A DNA stretch of 64,000 bases from Lachnospiraceae bacterium (lineage in GTDB: Bacteria; Bacillota; Clostridia; Lachnospirales; Lachnospiraceae). Positions within the stretch are counted from its first letter, which is position 1. Each line of letters starts with the position of its first letter. Both the position numbers and the translations under genes were made by a program. Shown here piece by piece: positions 55,055-62,401 of the stretch. The DNA lies in the NCBI GenBank assembly GCA_910575155.1, contig CAJTDX010000002.1, positions 1-64,000 on the forward strand, read 5' to 3'. Below the pieces are notes generated by a model. The model saw only the letters and a list, made by a program, of their open reading frames with translations. It was not told the DNA's origin and made no database searches.

Positions 55055-55413
55055 CTTTACAAGAACTAGTAGAATTTCAAAAAGAATTTGATGGTAAGCA
55101 TAAAGGAAACTTTAAATGGAATATCAAAGTTACTGATTCTAATATTGAAATGTTAGAATTTTTATTGGTTTCATTAACTGGTGAAGTAGGAGAAGTTGCT
55201 AATATCGTAAAGAAAATTGCAAGAGGTGATTTTAAATTAGAGGAAAAGAAGTCAGATATACAGGAGGAACTGGCAGATGTTTTTATATATCTTTTAAAAC
55301 TATCTTATCAGTTAGATATAGATTTAGAAAATGCTTATGTGGAAAAAATGGCAAAAAATCGAGAAAGGTTTTTAAAATATGAAAAAATTGATACAAACGG
55401 ACCAGAAGGTTAA
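55051..55413 (+). CDS. MazG-like nucleotide pyrophosphohydrolase
   Basis: A 120-residue all-helical protein with the MazG/dUTPase-2 metal motif: Glu45-x2-Glu48 in GEVGEVAN and Glu73-x2-Asp76 in EELADVF. Such enzymes convert (d)NTPs to monophosphates and pyrophosphate. It overlaps the phosphoesterase gene by four bases and the kinase gene by 35 bases, so it is an integral member of the operon. The nucleotide preference is unknown. Confidence 0.85.
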   Translation: MTLQELVEFQKEFDGKHKGNFKWNIKVTDSNIEMLEFLLVSLTGEVGEVANIVKKIARGDFKLEEKKSDIQEELADVFIYLLKLSYQLDIDLENAYVEKMAKNRERFLKYEKIDTNGPEG

Positions 55414-56032
55414 TAAAGGGAAATTTATTGCTTTTGAGGGAATTGACGGAAGCGGAAAGAGTACCCAAATTCAATTATTATCAAATAAATTAAGGGAACG
55501 GGGTATTTATTGTTATACGACAATGGAACCGACAGACTCGCCAATAGGTTCATTGATCCATCAGATAATGACTGGAAGAATTAAAACAGATAATAGAGTC
55601 ATTGCCGGTTTATTTGTTGCTGATCGGTTAGATCATTTATTAAATGATGTGGATGGAGTGTTGTCTCGTATATCGGAGGGAACAACGGTAATTACTGATC
55701 GATATTATTTCTCCTCTTACGCATATCACAGTATTGACATGCCAATGGAATGGGTAATTCAAGCAAATGCGCAAAGTAAAGAAATTCTACAGCCGACAAT
55801 TACTATTTTTATTGATGTGGATCCAGACACCGCAATTGAAAGAATTGCAAAAAATAGATTTCACCAGGAATTATTTGAAAAAAAATCAAGATTAATTAAA
55901 GTGAGGGAAAAGTATTTAGAGGCGTTCGAAAAGCTAAAGGACGAAGAGAATTATATTATTATTAATGGGAACAAATTGCAAGAAGAAATTGCGAAGGAAA
56001 TCTGGGATGGAGTAGGAAAGTATTTTAAATAA
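55379..56032 (+). CDS. Thymidylate-kinase-like nucleotide kinase
   Basis: A 217-residue P-loop kinase of the dTMP kinase family: P-loop GIDGSGKST (21-29), ADRLDHL (81-87), the DRY motif (107-109) and VDPDTAIERI. It would phosphorylate a pyrimidine monophosphate. A housekeeping tmk should exist elsewhere in the genome, so this is likely a specialised second copy. It starts within the MazG-like gene. The N-terminus before the P-loop is a little longer than usual, so the true start could be internal. Confidence 0.85.
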   Translation: MKKLIQTDQKVNKGKFIAFEGIDGSGKSTQIQLLSNKLRERGIYCYTTMEPTDSPIGSLIHQIMTGRIKTDNRVIAGLFVADRLDHLLNDVDGVLSRISEGTTVITDRYYFSSYAYHSIDMPMEWVIQANAQSKEILQPTITIFIDVDPDTAIERIAKNRFHQELFEKKSRLIKVREKYLEAFEKLKDEENYIIINGNKLQEEIAKEIWDGVGKYFK

Positions 56033-56054
56033 TTTTGAAAGAAGAAGGATAGAA

Positions 56055-56939
56055 TTGGAGATTCATTTTGAAATTGGAAATCAATGCTTATTAAAATGTA
56101 GACATTGCTCATCGATGGCATCAGAATTAAAGGAGCAAAAGAAATATCCTGAGCAGGATATGATTCAGTTGATAAAAAGTATAGAGGGAAAGAAAGATAT
56201 TTATCTAACGGGGGGAGAACCGCTTTTATACACAAATCTTGATAGGATGCTCAATAATTTGCGAATACAGATATCTGATATCAGATTGGGAATGTTTACA
56301 ACCGGTATTGTATGGGATTCAGGAGAAGCAAGGTCGATATCTGAGGAGTATGCAGGAAAATTAGCAGATTGCGATCTTAAAGTATGTTATTTATCAGTAT
56401 ACAGTCATTTAGAACAGGAACATGATTGGATGACAAGATTACAAGGATCATACAAAATGCTTAACGAATCAATATGTCATTTACAGGCTGTGGGAATTGA
56501 GACTAGATTTAATTCTGTTGTTACAAGAAAAAATATGTTTTATTTCAATGATATAATAGAGTTTGCTGAGAATATAGGAATAACAGAAGTGAGAATACTT
56601 AAGCTGATTAAACATGGAAGGGCAAAGGAGTGTTGGGATGAGATAGGCGTTACGGAGCAGTATTATAAAAACGTTATACGAAATGCCTTGAAAAGAAAAA
56701 ATAAACTTCGAATAACTGCTTCTGGAGCAATCGATATGTTATCCTGCAGGAATGATTGTAAAAGGAATATTTGTCCGGCTGGAGCAGAGTTGATCTACGT
56801 CGTCAATAATGGTGATATTTTTCCCTGTGCAAGCGTAAAAAAGAAAGCAGAATATAAAATAGGAAACATTGGTGAAATAGACATAGTAAAAAAATGGTAT
56901 ATGTTCCAAACAGAACTAAATGGGGAAATGCTTTGCTAA
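56055..56939 (+). CDS. Radical SAM protein with SPASM-like cysteines
   Basis: A 294-residue radical SAM enzyme. The cluster motif is CLLKCRHC (Cys11, Cys15, Cys18), followed by the GGEPLLY motif. Near the C-terminus a Cys-rich block (CRNDCKRNICPAG, then FPCASVKK and GNI) resembles SPASM/twitch auxiliary-cluster sites. The protein stops shortly afterwards with GEMLC, where SPASM proteins usually continue with more cysteines, so it may be 3'-truncated. Start TTG 56055 follows GAAGAAGGATAGAA. It ends the AT-rich operon. The substrate is unknown; a modified nucleotide or a peptide are both possible. Confidence 0.75.
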   Translation: MEIHFEIGNQCLLKCRHCSSMASELKEQKKYPEQDMIQLIKSIEGKKDIYLTGGEPLLYTNLDRMLNNLRIQISDIRLGMFTTGIVWDSGEARSISEEYAGKLADCDLKVCYLSVYSHLEQEHDWMTRLQGSYKMLNESICHLQAVGIETRFNSVVTRKNMFYFNDIIEFAENIGITEVRILKLIKHGRAKECWDEIGVTEQYYKNVIRNALKRKNKLRITASGAIDMLSCRNDCKRNICPAGAELIYVVNNGDIFPCASVKKKAEYKIGNIGEIDIVKKWYMFQTELNGEMLC

Positions 56940-57177
56940 TAACTCTGTCAAATTTAATGATGAATACGTGAAGACTGATAAAATAATTTCTATTTGTTTA
57001 TCATTTCTAAATATTTTATGATCTGGTTTAAAATATTTATAGATGCTCCGGGATTTAATTCTGTTAATGCGCGTACTGCCTCTATGAAATGAAGACTGAG
57101 CGAAAGCGCAGTATGTGAAATAGGACAGGAACAGACGTGGTTTTTATGAAAACTAAGCCTGATAGCGGAAGAAGGTC
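56940..57177. other. Right edge of the AT-rich island, no supported gene
   Basis: On the minus strand a start-less frame of about 60 codons ends near 56993 with a plausible-looking tail (ALTELNPGASINILNQIIKY), which may be a relic. I see no terminal repeat or duplicate of the tRNA-Thr 3' end here. Confidence 0.3.
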
Positions 57178-57206
57178 TTTACACCTTAGCCGCATATTGG
57201 TATAAT
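57178..57206 (+). promoter_or_regulatory. Promoter of ackA
   Basis: TTTACA, 17-base spacer, TATAAT. The predicted leader is about 200 bases and contains a short frame ATG...TGA of six codons (57308-57328) with GGGGGAGGAACA in front of it. Confidence 0.65.
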
Positions 57207-57414
57207 AAAACAATTGGATGGAAGGTATTTTCAGGAAAGCTGACGGGAAAGAGGACAGGTAAGGATATGATAAATCCTGTCAGAGTTTCATATACGGGGG
57301 AGGAACAATGCGAAAATACTTGATCTGAATAAATGGAAACGCATAATTTGAAAGCGCAATGTGAGAATAAAAACACTGCATAAGCTTATAAAAGAGCGCA
57401 GGAAAGGAGATAAC

Positions 57415-58608
57415 ATGAATATATTAGTAGTCAATTGCGGAAGTTCATCCCTGAAATACCAGGTAATTGATTCCGACACAGAGGCAGTACTGGCAAAGGG
57501 CCTGTGCGAGAGAATTGGTCTGGACGGCAGACTGGTATACCAGAAGGCAGGCGGCGAAAAGGAAATTACAGATGCAGACATGCCCACGCATAAGCAGGCA
57601 ATCCAGATGGTATTGAACGCGCTGGTGAATCCCAATACAGGGGCCTTGAAGAGTCTTGATGAAATCGGTGCGGTGGGACACAGAGTGGTGCATGGCGGAG
57701 AGAAATTTGCATCATCTACAATTTTAAATGAGGAAGTGTTGAAGGTAATCGAGGAATGCAATGACCTGGCGCCTTTGCATAATCCGGCAAATCTCATTGG
57801 AATCCGCGCATGTCAGGAACTGATGCCCAATGTACCCATGGTAGGAGTGTTTGACACGGCATTTCATCAATCTATGCCGGAAGAAGCCTATTTGTATGGA
57901 ATTGACTATGATTACTATGAGAAATATAAGGTCAGAAGGTATGGATTCCACGGAACCTCCCATAGCTATGTTTCCAAACGTGCGGCGGAAATGCTCGGGA
58001 AGCCTTACGAAGAACTGAAAACCATCGTATGTCATCTGGGGAACGGAGCTTCCATCTGCGCGGTGAAAAATGGGAAATCTATAGATACATCCATGGGTCT
58101 GACGCCCCTGGAAGGCTTGATTATGGGAACGCGTTCCGGCGATATAGATCCTGGCGCCATTGAATATATTGCAAAAAAAGAAGATCTGGATCTGCAGGGT
58201 GTGATGGATATCCTGAATAAGAAGTCCGGCGTACAGGGCCTTTCTCATATTTCCAGTGATTTCAGGGATCTGGAAGCGGCGGCGGAGAAAAATGACAACG
58301 CCGGAATCCGCGCCCTGAATACCTTTATTTACCGTGCGGCTAAGTATGTGGGCGCATATGTGGCGGCAATGAACGGCGTGGATGTGATTTGCTTTACTGC
58401 AGGTGTGGGAGAGAATGGACCGAACACCAGAAAAGGCATCTGCGATTATCTGGGCTATCTGGGTGTGAAGCTGGATGATCAGGCAAATGAGGTGCATGGA
58501 GAAGAAACCATTATTTCTGCTCCTGATTCCAGAGTAACCGTGATCTGCCTGCCCACAAATGAAGAACTTGCAATCGCAAGAGAGACAGAAGCGCTGGTTT
58601 TAAAGTAA
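57415..58608 (+). CDS. ackA: Acetate kinase
   Basis: The 397-residue ASKHA kinase interconverts acetyl phosphate and acetate, making ATP in fermentation. N-terminal VVNCGSSSLKYQ, then GHRVVHGGE, RRYGFHGTSH and GTRSGDIDPGA are diagnostic. AAAGGAGATAAC precedes ATG 57415. The partner pta, usually directly upstream in this group, is not in the window; its place is occupied by the AT-rich island. ackA has its own promoter and a long leader. Confidence 0.97.
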   Translation: MNILVVNCGSSSLKYQVIDSDTEAVLAKGLCERIGLDGRLVYQKAGGEKEITDADMPTHKQAIQMVLNALVNPNTGALKSLDEIGAVGHRVVHGGEKFASSTILNEEVLKVIEECNDLAPLHNPANLIGIRACQELMPNVPMVGVFDTAFHQSMPEEAYLYGIDYDYYEKYKVRRYGFHGTSHSYVSKRAAEMLGKPYEELKTIVCHLGNGASICAVKNGKSIDTSMGLTPLEGLIMGTRSGDIDPGAIEYIAKKEDLDLQGVMDILNKKSGVQGLSHISSDFRDLEAAAEKNDNAGIRALNTFIYRAAKYVGAYVAAMNGVDVICFTAGVGENGPNTRKGICDYLGYLGVKLDDQANEVHGEETIISAPDSRVTVICLPTNEELAIARETEALVLK

Positions 58609-58637
58609 ATCATTGAATTTTCTGGTAAATTTCAGTA

Positions 58638-58666
58638 TTGACAAACCGCAGATTGCTATGTATAAT
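58638..58666 (+). promoter_or_regulatory. Promoter of yceD-rpmF
   Basis: TTGACA, 17-base spacer, TATAAT. Confidence 0.8.
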
Positions 58667-58692
58667 ATATCGAGTGTGGATAGGAGACTGCC

Positions 58693-59214
58693 ATGAGAGT
58701 AGAATTAGCAGACATAATTTCCTGTGAGAACAAGGAAATGTACAAGCAGGTAGAAATTGAACTGATGTCCTTTGATTCCAAATTGGGACGGTTTCCCATT
58801 GTGAAGAAAGCACCTTTTGAACTGAAGTTTGTCAATGAGCATAATAAGCGTCTGCTTATTCAGGGCGAGACTGAGGTTACAATTGCAATTCCATGCAGCC
58901 GCTGTCTGGAAGATGTGGACAGTGATTTTTCCATCACGATTGATAAGGAGATTAACCTTAGCGGCAGCGATGAGGAAAACAGCATGGAAGGATTAAACTA
59001 CATGATAGGAACCAATCTGGATGTAGATCAACTTATTTTTGGAGAAATTTTGGTGAGTTGGCCAATGAAGGTTCTGTGCAGAGAGGATTGCAGAGGCATC
59101 TGTAAACGGTGCGGCGCTAATCTGAACACGACAGAATGTCAGTGCCAGAAAACGGAACCTGATCCAAGAATGGCAGCAATCCAGGATATTTTTAACAAAT
59201 TTAAGGAGGTGTGA
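58693..59214 (+). CDS. yceD: DUF177 (YceD) protein
   Basis: A 173-residue YceD family protein; orthologues are linked to 23S rRNA accumulation and are nearly always next to rpmF. The C-terminal cysteines (PCSRCL, then LCREDCRGICKRCGANLN) form the usual zinc-like site, and the end TEPDPRMAAIQDIFNKF is typical. GATAGGAGACTGCC precedes ATG 58693. Two bases separate it from rpmF. Confidence 0.92.
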   Translation: MRVELADIISCENKEMYKQVEIELMSFDSKLGRFPIVKKAPFELKFVNEHNKRLLIQGETEVTIAIPCSRCLEDVDSDFSITIDKEINLSGSDEENSMEGLNYMIGTNLDVDQLIFGEILVSWPMKVLCREDCRGICKRCGANLNTTECQCQKTEPDPRMAAIQDIFNKFKEV

Positions 59215-59216
59215 CC

Positions 59217-59396
59217 ATGTCTATATGTCCAAAAAATAAATCTTCCAAGGGAAGAAGAGATAAGAGAAGAGCAAACTGGAAAATGACTGCTCCGACTTTG
59301 GTAAAATGCAGCAAGTGCGGGGAACTGATGATGCCCCATAGAGTCTGCAAGAACTGCGGAAGCTACAACAAAAAAGAGATTATTCCTCAGGATTAA
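59217..59396 (+). CDS. rpmF: 50S ribosomal protein L32
   Basis: The 59-residue ribosomal protein of the zinc-ribbon form: CSKCG and CKNCG provide four Cys ligands, and the basic N-terminus KNKSSKGRRDKRRANWKM is standard. Having all four Cys marks the zinc-dependent paralogue. AAGGAGGTGTGACC precedes ATG 59217. Confidence 0.97.
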   Translation: MSICPKNKSSKGRRDKRRANWKMTAPTLVKCSKCGELMMPHRVCKNCGSYNKKEIIPQD

Positions 59397-59403
59397 TCAA
59401 ATG

Positions 59404-59437
59404 AGCCTCTCCATGACATAAATGGAGAGGCTTTTTA
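59404..59437 (+). terminator. Terminator after rpmF
   Basis: GCCTCTCCAT, loop GACATAA plus A, ATGGAGAGGC, then TTTTTAT. Confidence 0.85.
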
Positions 59438-59478
59438 TCATTATTTGAAATAGTTCATCAGGAGGAGAGAGCCAGGAA

Positions 59479-60120
59479 ATGAATATTTTTAATTATGACA
59501 GCGGTATTATGAGGGCGGTCAACAAGTTTACAGACTGTATGTTTCTGAGCATTCTGTTTTTGATCAGCTGTATTCCGCTTTTTACAATAGGTACGGCAAT
59601 GACAGCATTGTATTATACGGCGTATAAAGTTCTCCGCGGCGACAGAGGATATATTTTCCGGGATTATGTGCAGGCATTCCGCAATAATTTCAGACAGACA
59701 ATGCCGGTATGGCTGCTGGTGGCTGCGATGGCTGCTGTTTTAACGGCTGATTGGAATATCATGCGTCAGTATATCGGGGATAAAAATCTTCTGGGCGCTC
59801 TGGAAGTGCTGTTTTTTGTGGCAATGTCAATGTTTTCTGTCTGGATCTCCTACCTGTTTGCCTATATGGCGAGGTTTGAGGATACCCGGAGACGGTCTTT
59901 GAAGAATGCGGCTCTAATGGAACTGGCGCATCTTTCCCGCACATTTTTGCTGCTGGCGCTGGCCGTTTTGACGATGTTCCTGTTCTATATGGCGCCGCTT
60001 CTCATCCTGTTTCTTCCCGCTGCTTCCGCCTGGCTGCAGAGTTATATCCTGGAGGGGATTTTTCGAAAATATATGTCCGCGCAGGAGCGGAAGACAGAAG
60101 AAGAACGGGAACAGGCATAA
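59479..60120 (+). CDS. YesL-family (DUF624) membrane protein
   Basis: A 213-residue membrane protein with about five helices. The N-terminal NIFNYDSGIMRAVNKFTDCM and the LISCIPLFTIGTAMTALYY helix are DUF624/YesL hallmarks. Function unknown; some homologues sit in sugar-uptake operons, but here it lies alone between rpmF and plsX. AGGAGGAGAGAGCC precedes ATG 59479. Confidence 0.88.
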   Translation: MNIFNYDSGIMRAVNKFTDCMFLSILFLISCIPLFTIGTAMTALYYTAYKVLRGDRGYIFRDYVQAFRNNFRQTMPVWLLVAAMAAVLTADWNIMRQYIGDKNLLGALEVLFFVAMSMFSVWISYLFAYMARFEDTRRRSLKNAALMELAHLSRTFLLLALAVLTMFLFYMAPLLILFLPAASAWLQSYILEGIFRKYMSAQERKTEEEREQA

Positions 60121-60137
60121 TTGATGTTATTTTAAGG

Positions 60138-60166
60138 TTGATTTCTGGTATTAGTTATAGTATATT
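60138..60166 (+). promoter_or_regulatory. Promoter of plsX
   Basis: TTGATT, 17-base spacer, TATATT. No FapR-type operator is evident. Confidence 0.6.
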
Positions 60167-60231
60167 CTTAGAGAGGCATTAGCAAAATAAGGAAAATCTT
60201 TCTGGTTTGGTGCCGTAAGGAGGAAATGTTC

Positions 60232-61257
60232 ATGGAGGAAATGGTAAAAGTAGCAGTAGACGCCATGGGCGGGGATTATGCCCCGGCAGAAATGGTGAAG
60301 GGAGTGCTTGATGCCGTTACGCTGCGTCAGGATATCATGGTATATCTGATCGGAGAACAGGATATTATCACACAGGAGCTTGCAAAATATTCTTATCAGG
60401 GTTCACAGATCGAAGTGATTCATGCCCCGGAGGTGATTGAGACAGCGGAACCGCCGGTTATGGCAATCCGCAAGAAGAAACAGTCGTCCATTGTAGTGGG
60501 AATGAATATGGTAAAAGAGAAGAAAGCAGACGCGTTTGTGTCCGCCGGAAGCTCAGGAGCCATCCTGGTGGGAGGTCAGGTGATTGTCGGCAGAATCAAA
60601 GGCGTGGAACGCCCTCCGCTGGCGCCGCTGATTCCTACAGAAAAAGGAGTTTCCCTGCTCGTTGACTGCGGAGCCAATGTGGACGCCAGAGCGTCTCATC
60701 TGGTGCAGTTTGCAAAAATGGGTTCTATTTATATGGAAAACGTGCTGCAGGTGAAAAATCCCAGAGTCGCTATTGTTAATATCGGCGCTGAGGAGGAAAA
60801 GGGAAACGCCCTGGTAAAAGAGACATTTCCGTTGTTAAAGAATTGTCCGGATATTAACTTTGTAGGAAGTATTGAAGCCAGGGATATTCCTCATGGAGAA
60901 GCAGACGTGATTGTCTGCGAGGCATTTGTGGGAAATGTAATTCTCAAGCTGTACGAAGGCGTGGGAGCTACGTTCTTAAGCATGGTGAAAAAAGGAATGC
61001 TTGAAAATCTCAGAAGTAAGATCGGAGCGTTGCTGGTGAAGCCTGCGTTAAAGAAAACCATGAAAGGTTTTGATGCCAGTGAGTATGGTGGAGCGCCTCT
61101 TTTGGGACTGAACGGACTCGTAGTGAAAACGCATGGAAGTTCCAAGGCAAAGGAAGTAACCAACTCTGTCATTCAATGTGTTACTTTCAAAAAACAGGAA
61201 ATCAATGAAAAAATCAGAAGAAATATTGGAACCTCTCCTGTGGAAGAGGAGCAGTAA
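60232..61257 (+). CDS. plsX: Phosphate acyltransferase PlsX
   Basis: A 341-residue enzyme that converts acyl-ACP to acyl phosphate for phospholipid synthesis. VAVDAMGGDYAP at the N-terminus and SAGSSGAILVGGQ, GANVDARASHL and LNGLVVKTHGSS are diagnostic. Start ATG 60232 has AAGGAGG eight bases upstream; an ATG two codons earlier is too close to it. Upstream of acpP and rnc in the conserved order. Confidence 0.95.
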   Translation: MEEMVKVAVDAMGGDYAPAEMVKGVLDAVTLRQDIMVYLIGEQDIITQELAKYSYQGSQIEVIHAPEVIETAEPPVMAIRKKKQSSIVVGMNMVKEKKADAFVSAGSSGAILVGGQVIVGRIKGVERPPLAPLIPTEKGVSLLVDCGANVDARASHLVQFAKMGSIYMENVLQVKNPRVAIVNIGAEEEKGNALVKETFPLLKNCPDINFVGSIEARDIPHGEADVIVCEAFVGNVILKLYEGVGATFLSMVKKGMLENLRSKIGALLVKPALKKTMKGFDASEYGGAPLLGLNGLVVKTHGSSKAKEVTNSVIQCVTFKKQEINEKIRRNIGTSPVEEEQ

Positions 61258-61329
61258 GGAGCAAAAGCGGACAAAAAATGATCTGCCCGCGGCTTTTTGC
61301 GCTGAGAAATGTATGAATTGGAGGAAATC

Positions 61330-61560
61330 ATGGAATTTGAAAAACTGAAAAAAATCATTGCAGAGGTATTGAACGTTGATGTGGAAGAAATCACAATGGA
61401 TACCACGTTTGTGGATGATCTGGGTGCAGATTCTCTGGATATTTTCCAGATTATCATGGGGTTGGAAGAAGAGTTTGACATTGAGATTGCCAACGAAGAG
61501 GCAGAGAAAATTATTACGGTTGGCGATGCTGTAGAGCAGATTAAGAATGCATTAAATTAA
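61330..61560 (+). CDS. acpP: Acyl carrier protein
   Basis: The 76-residue acidic four-helix carrier of fatty acid synthesis. The phosphopantetheine attachment Ser is in [21 protein letters not shown] precedes ATG 61330; the frame opens seven codons earlier over the binding site. Confidence 0.97.
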   Translation: MEFEKLKKIIAEVLNVDVEEITMDTTFVDDLGADSLDIFQIIMGLEEEFDIEIANEEAEKIITVGDAVEQIKNALN

Positions 61561-61684
61561 TATAATTTAATGACAGTGATAGAAGGATAAGGGTGTCTGA
61601 AAGAAATTTTAAATCTCTCTTTTGGCTGCCCTTATTTAAATGCAGGAGATTTTATAAATATATGCGGTATGAAAGGTAAATAAT

Positions 61685-62401
61685 ATGGAGTTGTTGAATG
61701 AATTTGAAGAAAAGATAGGATATCAGTTTCAGAATGACAGATTGCTGAGACAGGCGTTCACGCACAGTTCTTATGCCAATGAGCGGCATATGGGAAAGCA
61801 GACGGATAATGAACGGCTGGAATTTCTGGGAGACGCGGTACTTGAAATTGTCGCCAGTGAGTTTCTGTATCACAGATATCCCGACTATCCGGAAGGGGAA
61901 CTGACGCGGCTTCGCGCAAGTATGGTCTGCGAACCCACGCTGGCGTTCTGTACCAGGGATTTAAATCTGGGGAAATACCTTCTGCTCGGCAAAGGAGAAG
62001 ACCAGACCGGAGGAAGGGAGCGTAAATCTATTTTGTCAGACGCTTTGGAGGCAGTCATAGGAGCGGTTTATCTGGACGGTGGTTTTGCTAGTGCAAAAGA
62101 GTTTATTGTTCGCTTTGTGTTAAATGATATTGAACATAAACAGCTCTTTTTTGATAGCAAGACTATCCTGCAGGAGATTGTACAGGGAAATTATGAAAAA
62201 CAGCTTCACTATGTTCTGATCAAAGAGGAAGGCCCGGATCATGACAAAAAATTTGTGGTAGAGGCAAGAATTGGGGAGAAGGCATACGGTCAGGGGACAG
62301 GCAGGACAAAAAAAGCGGCAGAACAGGAGGCTGCCTATCAGACGCTGCTGAAATTAAAGCATCAGATCCCGCAGAATAATGGAGGGGGACCATGTATTTA
62401 A
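61685..62401 (+). CDS. rnc: Ribonuclease III
   Basis: A 238-residue endoribonuclease. The catalytic domain has the signature NERLEFLGDAVLEIVASE, the second acidic site is in SDALEAVIGAVYLDGG, and the C-terminal dsRNA-binding domain (about 160-230) ends with KKAAEQEAAYQTLLKL. It processes rRNA and mRNA. smc starts ten bases before its stop. Confidence 0.97.
   Translation: MELLNEFEEKIGYQFQNDRLLRQAFTHSSYANERHMGKQTDNERLEFLGDAVLEIVASEFLYHRYPDYPEGELTRLRASMVCEPTLAFCTRDLNLGKYLLLGKGEDQTGGRERKSILSDALEAVIGAVYLDGGFASAKEFIVRFVLNDIEHKQLFFDSKTILQEIVQGNYEKQLHYVLIKEEGPDHDKKFVVEARIGEKAYGQGTGRTKKAAEQEAAYQTLLKLKHQIPQNNGGGPCI

Noticed and set aside
56055-56939. Radical SAM protein as a prokaryotic viperin
   Set aside because: A nucleotide kinase neighbour fits viperin loci, but the cluster motif surroundings and the SPASM-like cysteines do not.
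56993-57177. Start-less minus-strand frame of about 60 codons at the island edge
   Set aside because: The last 30 residues look protein-like, but there is no start codon or ribosome site and I cannot match a family; at most a relic.
57724-58497. 257-codon minus-strand frame opposite ackA
   Set aside because: Antisense to acetate kinase; no start signal or homology.
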